A stretch of 31,346 bases of DNA from JBHHZM01 sp046758065 (lineage in GTDB: Bacteria; Pseudomonadota; Alphaproteobacteria; JAAXGF01), in assembly GCA_046758065.1 (NCBI GenBank), contig JBHHZM010000025.1:1-31346 (forward strand), given 5' to 3'. Under the pieces are notes generated by a model. The model was not told where the DNA came from and made no database searches. It saw only the letters and a program-made list of their open reading frames with translations. Within the stretch, counting starts at the first letter, position 1. Each line of letters opens with the position of its first letter. This document shows, piece after piece, positions 1 through 7,455 of this stretch. A program made the position numbers and the translations under genes.

Positions 1-153
1 AAACTAAAACCGGGGAGTCAGCGCCCCTCTCCTGCTGACACAAAACTCGTGACATTACCCCCGCGGTCGGGATTTGCCCGCGCGCCGCCGACTGTTACAC
101 TCGCGGCCGGCGCGCGCGCCGCAAACCGGGGATGAGGCGAGGGAAACGACGCA

Positions 154-1125
154 GTGCTTCAGCGCATGCCGCACGACGCTTCGCCAGCCCGCACCGCAGA
201 CCGGGAGCGCGCGAGGGCGCGCCACGCCTGGATGCGCGCCCGCGCCGCCCTCGAACGGAGCGGCGGCCGTCGGCGCGATCCCCGTTGGTTCGACCGGGTT
301 TGGCGGCCGCTTCGCAAGGCGCTGATCGCGATCGATGACTCGCAGCGCTTGCGCCATCTGTACTGGCGCGGGGTGCGCAACGCGCTCGATATCCGCCTCG
401 AGCGCCGCGAACTCGCCTTTGCCGCGCTTCCCGCCGCTTTCGACGGCTACACCATCCTCCACCTCAGCGACACCCACTTCGGCAAGCTCGAGGAGACCGC
501 CGAGCGACTGCGCGCCTGCGTCGCCGGCGTCGAGGCCGACGCCTGCGTGCTGACCGGCGACTACGCCGTCCGATACCGCGACCACCCGGACGAGGCCGTC
601 GGACCGCTCGGCGCCGTGTTCGCGACGCTGACCCTGCGCGACGGCGTGTTCGCCGTGCTCGGCAACCACGACGGCGTGGCGCTGGTCGCGCCGCTCGAAG
701 ACCTCGGCGTCCGCGTGCTGGTCAACGAGACCGCCGTGATCGCGCGCGACGGCGCGCGCCTGCATCTCACCGGGCTCGACGATGTCCACTACTTCGCCTC
801 GGCCGAGGCGTTCGCGGCGCTGCGCGCGGCGCCCTCGGGTTTCAAGATCGCGCTGGTGCATTCCGCCGAGGCGGCGAAGGAGGCCGCCGCCGCCGGTTTC
901 GCGCTCTATCTCGCGGGGCACACCCACGGCGGTCAGGTCTGCCTGCCGGGCGGCTGGCCGATCGTCACCAACCAGCGTTGCAGGCGCGCCTACGCCCGCG
1001 GCCTGTGGCGCTGCGGGGACATGACCGGCTACACCAGCCGGGGCATCGGCGTTTCGTTCCTGCCGGTGCGCTTCAACTCCTCGGGCGAGGCAGCGCTGAT
1101 CACGCTTAGGCGCGCGGCGGGGTAG
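154..1125 (+). CDS. Metallophosphoesterase, calcineurin-like (YkuE/YaeI-type)
   Basis: A binuclear-metal phosphoesterase of 323 residues. All five blocks of the fold are visible: DxH (D106, H108 in LSDTHFG), GD (G135-D136), GNHD (170-173), a lone His in VHS (H236) and GHTH (255-258). The closest general type is the YkuE/YaeI group, whose members have been linked to lipid-type phosphoesters such as UDP-diacylglucosamine; the substrate here cannot be read. The first 90 or so residues are Arg-rich and hold no obvious membrane segment. The start is uncertain: GTG at 154 follows a purine-rich GAGGG about 11 bases upstream, and an in-frame ATG lies at 166. The gene stands alone and converges on the minus-strand DUF1989 gene, ending 10 bases from its stop. 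Confidence 0.85.
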   Translation: MLQRMPHDASPARTADRERARARHAWMRARAALERSGGRRRDPRWFDRVWRPLRKALIAIDDSQRLRHLYWRGVRNALDIRLERRELAFAALPAAFDGYTILHLSDTHFGKLEETAERLRACVAGVEADACVLTGDYAVRYRDHPDEAVGPLGAVFATLTLRDGVFAVLGNHDGVALVAPLEDLGVRVLVNETAVIARDGARLHLTGLDDVHYFASAEAFAALRAAPSGFKIALVHSAEAAKEAAAAGFALYLAGHTHGGQVCLPGGWPIVTNQRCRRAYARGLWRCGDMTGYTSRGIGVSFLPVRFNSSGEAALITLRRAAG

Positions 1126-1135
1126 AGCGGTTCCC

Positions 1136-1741
1136 TTACGCGATGATGCGGAAATGCGCCTCGGTCGGCGTTCCGGTCTTGCCGTTGATCGGCAGGATGT
1201 CCTGCGGGCAGGCCGAGAACGCGACCACGCAGTCCATTTCGGCGCGCAGCACGACGTAGTCCCCGGGCTTGGTCACCGGCTCGCAGAAGTCGAGGCGGGC
1301 GCCGTCGATCACCGGAATGTTCATGAACAGGTTGAGCGGGCTCGGCACCTCGGGCGGCACGAGGTCGAGCTCCTTCATGCCGGCATGAAGGTTGTCGGTG
1401 CAGTTGTCGTGATACTCGGTGCAGCCGATCAGCCGGTAGCGGTAGTCGTCGCAGGCCGCCATCAGCGTATCGTGCACGCCGGGCGAGGTGTCCTCGACGA
1501 GGGTGAGGATCGGGCGCCGCTTGTTGGTCACCAGCGAATCGCCGACCTCGGGCGTGATCTTGAGGATCGTCGGGCGGGTGTGCTCCATCGACATGAACTC
1601 GGTGAGATCGTGGGCGTTGAAGGCCCAGGTATCGACCACCTGCTCGCCGTGGGTGTTGATGACCTTGATGCTCTGGCCGGCGGCGAGACGGGCGGCCTTG
1701 CCGCTGCGCGCCGGAATGGTGACGGTCGTACCCTCGGTCAT
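1136..1741 (-). CDS. DUF1989 (urea carboxylase-associated) family protein
   Basis: A 201-residue protein of the DUF1989 family, annotated elsewhere as urea amidolyase-associated. Cys/His-rich stretches typical of the family are present: TEYHDNC near the middle, then DFCEP and AFSACPQDI towards the C-terminus; these probably bind a metal. Some DUF1989 members form a two-subunit carboxyguanidine deiminase (CgdA/CgdB) that works with guanidine/urea carboxylase. Only one copy is present here and no carboxylase or allophanate hydrolase is seen, so that exact role cannot be assigned. The start ATG has GAGGAG about 9 bases upstream. The gene lies 39 bases downstream of the LysR gene in the same direction and is probably co-transcribed with it, opposite the ureohydrolase operon. 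A role in handling guanidino or urea nitrogen is inference from family and context. Confidence 0.85.
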   Translation of the reverse strand: MTEGTTVTIPARSGKAARLAAGQSIKVINTHGEQVVDTWAFNAHDLTEFMSMEHTRPTILKITPEVGDSLVTNKRRPILTLVEDTSPGVHDTLMAACDDYRYRLIGCTEYHDNCTDNLHAGMKELDLVPPEVPSPLNLFMNIPVIDGARLDFCEPVTKPGDYVVLRAEMDCVVAFSACPQDILPINGKTGTPTEAHFRIIA

Positions 1742-1780
1742 GGCGGTGTCTCCTCTCTGTTCGGCTGCCGTCGAGGCGGA

Positions 1781-2710
1781 TTATGCCTCCGCCGCCGCCA
1801 CCCCGCCAGCGGTTCGGCAGACGTCCGTCATCACCTCGAGGAAGATATCGGCCGCGGCGGTGCGGGGCGGCCCCTTGCGGACGACGATCTCGAACGGCGA
1901 GTCGAAGCTGAGGCGCTCCGGCTTGAGCGCGCGCATCGACCCCTGCCCGACCCAGCGCGCGGCGTAGTGATCGGGCAGATGGCCGATGAAACGACCCGAG
2001 AGCACCATGACGGCGATCGCTTCCATGTTGAACGCCGTCGCACTGACGTTGCGCGGCGTGAGGGCGGCGATGCGCGACGCCGTGGCGTAGCCGCGCCGCG
2101 CATACTCGGCGGCCCCGATCTCGGTGAGGGTGAGGTCCGCGTCATCGCGCCCGAACAACGGATGGTCGCGCCCGCAGTAAAGGCTCATGCGCTCGCGGAA
2201 CAGCGCCCTGTAGGCGAGCCCCGGCGCATGGCTCGGGAAGGTGCCGATGCCGACGTGATAGCGGCCGTCCAGCACGGCGCGCTCGATCTCGAGCGGCGGG
2301 CCGACGTGCAGCGTGAGACGCACCGCGCCCGCCCGGCGCTTGAACAGGGTGACGGCCTCGTGGAGCGGGCAATCGCGATTCGATATCACGTTGTCAATCG
2401 TCGCGAGGTGCAGGTCGCCGACCAGCCGGCCCCGCATCTCGCCGACCTCCGCCGCGAAGGCGTCGAGCGAGCGGAACAGCCTCTGGCTCGCCTCGTAGAC
2501 CAGTCGTCCGTCCTCGGTGAGGTTGAACCCGGCGCGTCCCCGCTGGCACAGCCGCGCGCCCAACCGCGTCTCGAGATACGCCATCTGGGTGCTGATTGTC
2601 GACTGACTGACGTTGAGCTCGATCTGGGCGGCCGAGAAGCCACCGCATTCGACGACCGCCTTGAAGACCTGCAAGAGCCTGAGGTCGGCCGAGTTGAGCG
2701 TAGCGATCAT
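1781..2710 (-). CDS. LysR-family transcriptional regulator
   Basis: A 309-residue LysR-type regulator. The N-terminal winged helix-turn-helix is clear (FSAAQIELNVSQSTISTQM, then LETRLGARL and GFNLTEDG), followed by the usual effector-binding domain of about 220 residues. I place the start at the ATG at 2708-2710, because GGAGGTG sits just upstream; a longer reading from 2758 would add 16 residues and run into the divergent promoter region. The gene is divergent from the ureohydrolase/creatininase/ABC operon, the usual layout for a LysR protein that controls its neighbour. The effector is presumably the imported compound or a product of it (inference). DUF1989 follows directly in the same direction. 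Confidence 0.9.
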   Translation of the reverse strand: MIATLNSADLRLLQVFKAVVECGGFSAAQIELNVSQSTISTQMAYLETRLGARLCQRGRAGFNLTEDGRLVYEASQRLFRSLDAFAAEVGEMRGRLVGDLHLATIDNVISNRDCPLHEAVTLFKRRAGAVRLTLHVGPPLEIERAVLDGRYHVGIGTFPSHAPGLAYRALFRERMSLYCGRDHPLFGRDDADLTLTEIGAAEYARRGYATASRIAALTPRNVSATAFNMEAIAVMVLSGRFIGHLPDHYAARWVGQGSMRALKPERLSFDSPFEIVVRKGPPRTAAADIFLEVMTDVCRTAGGVAAAEA

Positions 2711-2851
2711 GATCCGCACCTCCCCGCGCAGGTCCGATATTACATCGATGATTATCAATGTTTAGATCGTAACTTCCGTATTTATCAATGAGAAAAACAT
2801 GTCACCCTTTAGTTTGTAGGGGGGTGTGAAGGAAAACCGGGAGGCCCGCCG
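2711..2851. promoter_or_regulatory. Divergent promoter/operator region between lysR and the ureohydrolase operon
   Basis: An AT-rich island in an otherwise GC-rich window, 141 bases long. It holds two exact direct copies of TTATCAATG at 2752-2760 and 2782-2790, 30 bases apart, close to three helical turns. Read on the minus strand each copy contains TTGATA, so either could also serve as a -35 box for lysR. A palindromic CATCGATG lies at 2743-2750. On the plus strand GGGAGG about 7 bases before the ATG at 2852 is a strong ribosome binding site. LysR proteins often bind paired sites in such regions; the assignment to this regulator is inference. Confidence 0.5.
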
Positions 2852-3841
2852 ATGCTCGACAAGCCCTTGCCGCGCGCGCCGGTTATCTCCGACGATCACG
2901 ACCCCATGTCCGCGCCGCGCTACAGCGACATCGCCACTTTCATGCGCGCGCCGCTGGTGCGCGACGCTGCGGGCATCGATATCGGGCTGATCGGCGTGCC
3001 GTTCGACGGCGGGGTGACCAACCGTCCCGGCGCCCGTCACGGCCCGCGCGAGATTCGCAACATGTCGAGCCTGATGCGCTCGATCCATCACGTCACCCGC
3101 GTCAACCCCTACGCGCTGTGCCGGGTTGCCGACTTCGGCGACGTACCGTTCGCGCACGGCTTCCACCTCGAGGCGGCGCTCGACGACATCGCGGCGTTCT
3201 ACCGCCGCGTCCACGCCGCGGGCGCCGCGCCGCTCAGCGCCGGCGGCGATCACTCGATCACCCTGCCGATCTTCCGCGCCATCGCCGCCGAACGTCCCGT
3301 CGGCATGGTCCACATCGACGCCCACACCGACACCTGGGACGAGTTCCTCGGCTCGAAGTTCACCCACGGCGCGCCTTTCCGCCGCGCCGTCGAGGAGGGC
3401 CTGCTCGACCCCCGCCGTACGGTGCAGATCGGCATCCGCGGGGCGCAGAATACCGAAGAGGGCTGGTCCTTCTCGATCGAGACGGGCATGCGCGTGATCT
3501 TCATGGAGGAGTTCACCCGCCTCGGCGTCGAGGCGGTAATCGCCGAGGCGCGCCGGACGGTCGGCGACGGGCCGACGTACATCTCCTTCGACGTCGACGG
3601 ACTCGACCCGGTCTACGCGCCGGGCACCGGCACGCCCGAGGTCGGCGGCATCACCACGATCGAGGCACAGACGCTGCTGCGCGGCTTGCGCGGGCTCGAT
3701 CTGGTCGGCGGCGACGTGGTCGAGGTCGCGCCGCCGTTCGACCCGACCGGCAACACCGCGCTGGTCGGCGCGACCATGATGTACGAAATCCTCTGCCTGC
3801 TCGCGGAGGCGGTGGCGGCGCGAAAGGCGAGGCGCGGATGA
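2852..3841 (+). CDS. Agmatinase-family ureohydrolase (guanidino-compound hydrolase)
   Basis: A Mn-dependent ureohydrolase of 329 residues, hydrolysing a guanidino group to urea and an amine. The metal ligands of the arginase/agmatinase fold are complete: H134 in GGDHS, D156, H158 and D160 in HIDAHTD, D247 and D249 in SFDVDGLDP, followed by GTGTPEVGG. The substrate loop (around SIHHVTRVNPYAL) does not point clearly to agmatine; guanidinobutyrate, guanidinopropionate, guanidinoacetate or creatine are all possible. The start is chosen by GGGAGG 7 bases upstream. It is the first gene of an operon and its stop overlaps the creatininase start (ATGA), so the two are translationally coupled and probably act in sequence. 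Family certain, substrate unknown. Confidence 0.93.
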   Translation: MLDKPLPRAPVISDDHDPMSAPRYSDIATFMRAPLVRDAAGIDIGLIGVPFDGGVTNRPGARHGPREIRNMSSLMRSIHHVTRVNPYALCRVADFGDVPFAHGFHLEAALDDIAAFYRRVHAAGAAPLSAGGDHSITLPIFRAIAAERPVGMVHIDAHTDTWDEFLGSKFTHGAPFRRAVEEGLLDPRRTVQIGIRGAQNTEEGWSFSIETGMRVIFMEEFTRLGVEAVIAEARRTVGDGPTYISFDVDGLDPVYAPGTGTPEVGGITTIEAQTLLRGLRGLDLVGGDVVEVAPPFDPTGNTALVGATMMYEILCLLAEAVAARKARRG

Positions 3842-4638
3842 TCGACGGCGTGCGCATGGCCGACCTTACCTGGCCCGAGTTCGCCGAACGGGCGAAGCGC
3901 GACCCGGTGATGTTCCTGCCCTGCGGATCGTTCGAGCAACATGGCCCGCATCTTCCCTTCGAGGTCGACGCGCTGATCCCGGCGGCGATCGCCGAGGGCG
4001 TGGCCGATCGGGTCGGCGGGCTGGTGCTGCCGACCCTCGCCTACGGCTACACCTCGATGCCCAAGTCGGGCGGCGGGCCTTATTTTCCGGGCACCATCAA
4101 CCTCGACGGTGCAACGCTCGCCCGGCTGGTGGGTGATATCGTGCGTGAGGTCCACCGTCACGGCCTCCGCAAGCTCTGTGTCATCGTCGGCCATTACGAG
4201 AACCAATGGCATGTGACCGAGGGACTCGACACGGCGCTGCGCGCGATCGGCGATTCCGGCTTCAAGGCGATGCGCCTCGAATACTGGGATTTCTGCACGC
4301 CCGCGCTGATCGCCGAACTGTTCCCCGACGGCTACCCCGGGATCGAGCTCGAGCACGCGGCGGTGATGGAGACCTCGCTGATGCTGCACCTCCATCCCGA
4401 CAAGGTGCGTCGCGATCTCATTCCCGATAACGAATCCGCCGACTTTCCGCCTTACGACCTGTTTCCCGCCGCGCGCGACTGGGTGCCGCGAACGGGTGCG
4501 CTCACCTCGGCCAAGACTGCGAGCGCGGAGAAGGGGCGGTTGCTCTACGAGCACTATGTCGCCGCGATTGCCGCCGCCGTCCGCAAGGAATTCCCCATCT
4601 CGGCCGAAACGCCGCTCAAGAGCGTGGGGCATAACTGA
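3838..4638 (+). CDS. Creatininase-family amidohydrolase
   Basis: A 266-residue member of the creatininase family, which opens cyclic amides such as creatinine to creatine. From memory it aligns along its whole length with Pseudomonas creatininase. Metal ligands are E33 and H35 (FEQHG), D44, H119 and E121 (GHYEN); W150 (YWDF), H173 (ELEH) and E178 also match, as does the C-terminal run from FPPYD to SAKTAS. One difference stands out: the position of the mobile gate tryptophan of the Pseudomonas enzyme (W174 there) is Ile169 here, beside a one-residue deletion. The substrate may therefore be creatinine or a related lactam. The start overlaps the ureohydrolase stop as ATGA. Confidence 0.88.
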   Translation: MIDGVRMADLTWPEFAERAKRDPVMFLPCGSFEQHGPHLPFEVDALIPAAIAEGVADRVGGLVLPTLAYGYTSMPKSGGGPYFPGTINLDGATLARLVGDIVREVHRHGLRKLCVIVGHYENQWHVTEGLDTALRAIGDSGFKAMRLEYWDFCTPALIAELFPDGYPGIELEHAAVMETSLMLHLHPDKVRRDLIPDNESADFPPYDLFPAARDWVPRTGALTSAKTASAEKGRLLYEHYVAAIAAAVRKEFPISAETPLKSVGHN

Positions 4639-4659
4639 ACGAAATCAGGGAGGAACATC

Positions 4660-5679
4660 ATGCGGAAACTCATCATTGCGATACTCGGAGCGTTCGTCGG
4701 TCTGGCCGCGTTGTCGGCTCAAACCACGCCGGTCAAGGCCGCGGGCCCGGATCACCTCGACTGCGCCTATCCGTTCTGGGTCGGCTTCGCGCCCCTGCAC
4801 CTCGCCAACGAGCTCGGCTACTTCAAGGAGCAGGGCCTTACCGTCAAGGAAATCATCGACGACGACCGCAGCAACGCGCTCGCCGCCATGGCGCGGGGCG
4901 ATATCGACTGCTATTTCCGCAGCGTCGGCGAGTACCAGGGCCGCCCGCGCACGCCGGAGACGCAAGGCATCATCATCGGCACGATCGATGTCTCGGATGG
5001 CGGCGACGGGGTCGTGACCGACGCCTCGGTCAAGTCGATCTGCGACCTCAAGGGCAAGACCGTCGCATCGGAGCCGAATCTCCCCTCGACGCTGATTATC
5101 CAGATGGCGCTCAAGAAACAGTGCGGTCTCTCGATCGATCAAGTGAACCTGATGGACATCGCCTCGTCCGACGCGGTCGGGGTGTTCTCCGACCCGAACG
5201 TCATGGCGGTCGGCGCCTACGAGCCGGTGCTGACGAAAACGGTGGAGGTCCACAAGGATCGTGGCGCCTACATCATCGTCTCGTCGAAGGATTACCCCAA
5301 TCTCATCACCGACACCATCATCGCCCGAACCGACAATCTCAAGAGCCAGCCGGAGAAGTACGTGAAGCTGCTGCGCGGGATCTACAAGGCGGTCGACTAC
5401 TTCAGAAAGAATCCCGACAAGGCGATCCCGATCATGGCGAAGCGCTTCGACCTGTCGCCGGCGGAATTCAAGGAGGTGTTGCAGGGCATCCGCTACTACT
5501 CGCTCAAGGAGTCGGTCGATCTCGTGGGTATGAACGGCAAGCCCGGCACCCTGCACAAGATCTTCGCCGACGTCATGCAGCTCAACATCGAGAACAACGC
5601 CGCCGATGTCCAGCTCAAGGCCGAGCAGCAGATCGACAACTCGATCATTACCAAGGTCTGGCAGACGCGGACCGAGTAA
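4660..5679 (+). CDS. ABC transporter periplasmic binding protein, NMT1/SsuA-type
   Basis: A 339-residue periplasmic solute-binding protein. A signal peptide is visible (MRK, a hydrophobic stretch, then probable cleavage after VKA near residue 30), without a lipobox. The mature part has the NMT1/nitrate-taurine-type opening PFWVGFAPLHLANELGYFKEQGL and the following region SNALAAMARGDIDCYF that lines the binding site in this family. Family members bind small amides, pyrimidines, sulfonates or purine-like compounds. GGGAGG lies just before the ATG, and the gene begins 21 bases after the creatininase stop. The context suggests that it captures the compound handled by the two upstream hydrolases (inference). 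Confidence 0.9.
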   Translation: MRKLIIAILGAFVGLAALSAQTTPVKAAGPDHLDCAYPFWVGFAPLHLANELGYFKEQGLTVKEIIDDDRSNALAAMARGDIDCYFRSVGEYQGRPRTPETQGIIIGTIDVSDGGDGVVTDASVKSICDLKGKTVASEPNLPSTLIIQMALKKQCGLSIDQVNLMDIASSDAVGVFSDPNVMAVGAYEPVLTKTVEVHKDRGAYIIVSSKDYPNLITDTIIARTDNLKSQPEKYVKLLRGIYKAVDYFRKNPDKAIPIMAKRFDLSPAEFKEVLQGIRYYSLKESVDLVGMNGKPGTLHKIFADVMQLNIENNAADVQLKAEQQIDNSIITKVWQTRTE

Positions 5680-5688
5680 ATCCGGACC

Positions 5689-5717
5689 CCGGGGGGTCCG
5701 TTACGCGGACTCCCCGG
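5689..5717 (+). other. Intercistronic stem-loop between binding protein and permease genes
   Basis: The left arm CCGGGGGGTCCG (5689-5700) pairs with the right arm CGGACTCCCCGG (5706-5717) around the loop TTACG. This gives a 12-bp stem with one G-T wobble, starting 9 bases after the stop codon. No T-run follows, so it is not a standard intrinsic terminator. In ABC operons such hairpins protect the binding-protein message and lower expression of the membrane parts; that role is inferred from position. Confidence 0.6.
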
Positions 5718-5800
5718 CGGACATGGCCGGGAGGCGCGCGCGCCTTGTCAAGGATGACGCTCAAGTCTGAGCCAGGGCGGCAACGGCCGAGCGGTCGGTC

Positions 5801-6625
5801 GTGAGCGTCTCTGGGCCGATCCCGCCGCCGCGCCGCCGGCCGTGGCGAAGTCTCTTCCGTTTCGGCGAGCGCACCCGACCCGACGTCGAGCTCACGGTCG
5901 CGGTGATCACCTTCGTCGCGATCTTCGCGATCTGGATACTGCTGACCGAGACGGACGCTGTCGCGGCCCAGTTTCTGCCCTCGCCGATGGCCGTGGCCAC
6001 GGCGCTCTGGCGGCTTTTCGCGACCGGTGGATTCATTGGCGACGTCGGCATCAGCATCTTCCGCGTCTGGGCCGCCTTCGTCGTCGCGGCCGCGATGGCG
6101 ATCCCGCTCGGCATCCTCATGAGCTCCTACCGGATCGTCGGCGCGGTCACCGAGCCGGTCGTCGATTTCATCCGCTACCTGCCGGTGCCGGCGCTGGTGC
6201 CGCTTACCCTCATCTGGCTCGGGATCGGGGAGATGTCGAAGATCACGCTGCTCTGGATGGGAACCTTTTTCCAGCTCGTGCTGCTCATCGCCGACGACGC
6301 GCGGCGGGTGCCGAGCGAGTACATCGAGACCGGCCGCACGCTCGGCGCCCGGGATCCCGAGCTGATGCGCGACATCCTGCTGCCCGCGATGCTTCCGAGC
6401 ATGGTCGACAATCTGCGGATCACGCTTGGCTGGTGCTGGACCTACCTCATCATCGCCGAGATCGTCGCCGCCAATTCGGGCATCGGCTACGTGATCTGGG
6501 CGGCCAAGCGCTACGTCAAGACGCCCGAGGTTTTCGCCGGCATCCTGGTCATAGGCGTGATCGGTCTTGCCACCGACCAAACCATCCGCTGGCTGTACCG
6601 GCGGGTTTTTCGCTATCTCGCGTGA
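5801..6625 (+). CDS. ABC transporter permease, SsuC/TauC-type
   Basis: An inner-membrane permease of 274 residues with about six hydrophobic segments, beginning with TVAVITFVAIFAIWILL near residue 30. The cytoplasmic EAA loop that docks to the ATPase is present (RTLGARDPELMRDILLPAML, about residues 180-200), as is the typical ending around AKRYVKTPEVFAGILVIGVIGL. The start is GTG at 5801, with only a weak ribosome binding site; it lies 121 bases after the binding-protein gene and behind the stem-loop. Its stop overlaps a possible GTG start of the ATPase gene. It should pair with the neighbouring binding protein and ATPase as an importer. Confidence 0.9.
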   Translation: MSVSGPIPPPRRRPWRSLFRFGERTRPDVELTVAVITFVAIFAIWILLTETDAVAAQFLPSPMAVATALWRLFATGGFIGDVGISIFRVWAAFVVAAAMAIPLGILMSSYRIVGAVTEPVVDFIRYLPVPALVPLTLIWLGIGEMSKITLLWMGTFFQLVLLIADDARRVPSEYIETGRTLGARDPELMRDILLPAMLPSMVDNLRITLGWCWTYLIIAEIVAANSGIGYVIWAAKRYVKTPEVFAGILVIGVIGLATDQTIRWLYRRVFRYLA

Positions 6626-6633
6626 TCGCCGTC

Positions 6634-7455
6634 ATGGCCGCTTGCAACGCCTTCCTCAGCATCGAGCGCGTCAGCAAGACGTTCTGGTCCGCCTCCGGCG
6701 CCACCGACGTCATCCACGACGTGTCGCTGACGGTGGAGGAGGGAGACTTCGTCGTTTTTCTCGGACCTTCGGGCTGCGGCAAGACCACGCTCATGCGCAT
6801 CGTCGGCGGGCTGGAGACGGTGACCAGCGGCGAAGTCCGCCTCGCCAGCGAAAAGGTGACCGGCCCCGACCGCAAGAAGGGCATGGTGTTCCAGGCCTAC
6901 TCGTCGTTTCCCTGGCTCAGCGTGCTCGACAACATCCGCTTCGGCACGCGCTACCGCAACGACGTGAGCGCCACCGAAAAGGACGAAATCGCGCGCCACT
7001 ACCTCGAACTCGTGGGCCTCGTCGACTTCGCCGATTACTACGTCAACCGCATCTCGGGCGGCATGCGCCAGCGCGTCGCCATCGCGCGCACGCTCGCCGC
7101 CGCTCCCGACATCCTGTTGATGGACGAACCGTTCGGCGCGCTCGACGCCCAGACCCGGGAGTTCCTCCAGTTTCAGCTCCTCGAGATCAACCGCGCCGAA
7201 AGGAAGACCACGATCTTCGTCACCCACGATGTCGAGGAAGCCGTCTTCCTCGCCGACCGCATCATCATGTTCTCGGCCCGGCCCGCCGCCATCATCGAGG
7301 AAATCCGGGTCGACGAGCACATCCCCGGCCGGCGCGAAATCACCACCAAGGAGACCGAGCCCTTCTTCCACCTGCGCAACCACGTGCGCGACCTGATGCG
7401 CAACCAGGCACGGCGCGAAGAGGAAATCCTCCAGGCCGAGGTCGCCGGGCCATGA
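6634..7455 (+). CDS. ABC transporter ATPase, SsuB/TauB-type
   Basis: The ATP-hydrolysing subunit of the NMT1-type importer, about 273 residues. Walker A (GPSGCGKTT), Q-loop (MVFQ), signature (ISGGMRQRVAIART), Walker B (ILLMDEPFGALD) and H-loop (VTHD) are all intact. Two starts are possible: GTG at 6622, whose GTGA overlaps the permease stop, or ATG at 6634; neither has a good Shine-Dalgarno sequence and I chose the ATG. A C-terminal extension of about 60 residues after the H-loop is usual for the family. The gene ends with an ATGA overlap into the dehydrogenase gene, so the whole run is one operon. Confidence 0.92.
   Translation: MAACNAFLSIERVSKTFWSASGATDVIHDVSLTVEEGDFVVFLGPSGCGKTTLMRIVGGLETVTSGEVRLASEKVTGPDRKKGMVFQAYSSFPWLSVLDNIRFGTRYRNDVSATEKDEIARHYLELVGLVDFADYYVNRISGGMRQRVAIARTLAAAPDILLMDEPFGALDAQTREFLQFQLLEINRAERKTTIFVTHDVEEAVFLADRIIMFSARPAAIIEEIRVDEHIPGRREITTKETEPFFHLRNHVRDLMRNQARREEEILQAEVAGP

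Noticed and set aside
1154..2791. 545-residue plus-strand frame across the DUF1989 and lysR genes
   Set aside because: It is the antisense shadow of two well-supported minus-strand genes, and its His/Arg/Val-rich composition is typical of such shadows.
2791..2851. Guanidine (ykkC-type) riboswitch ahead of the ureohydrolase
   Set aside because: The 60-base leader lacks the conserved blocks I would expect, and is too short for the usual two-stem fold.
4639..4659. NMT1-motif (xanthine) RNA ahead of the NMT1-type binding-protein gene
   Set aside because: Only 21 bases separate the two genes, taken up by the ribosome binding site.
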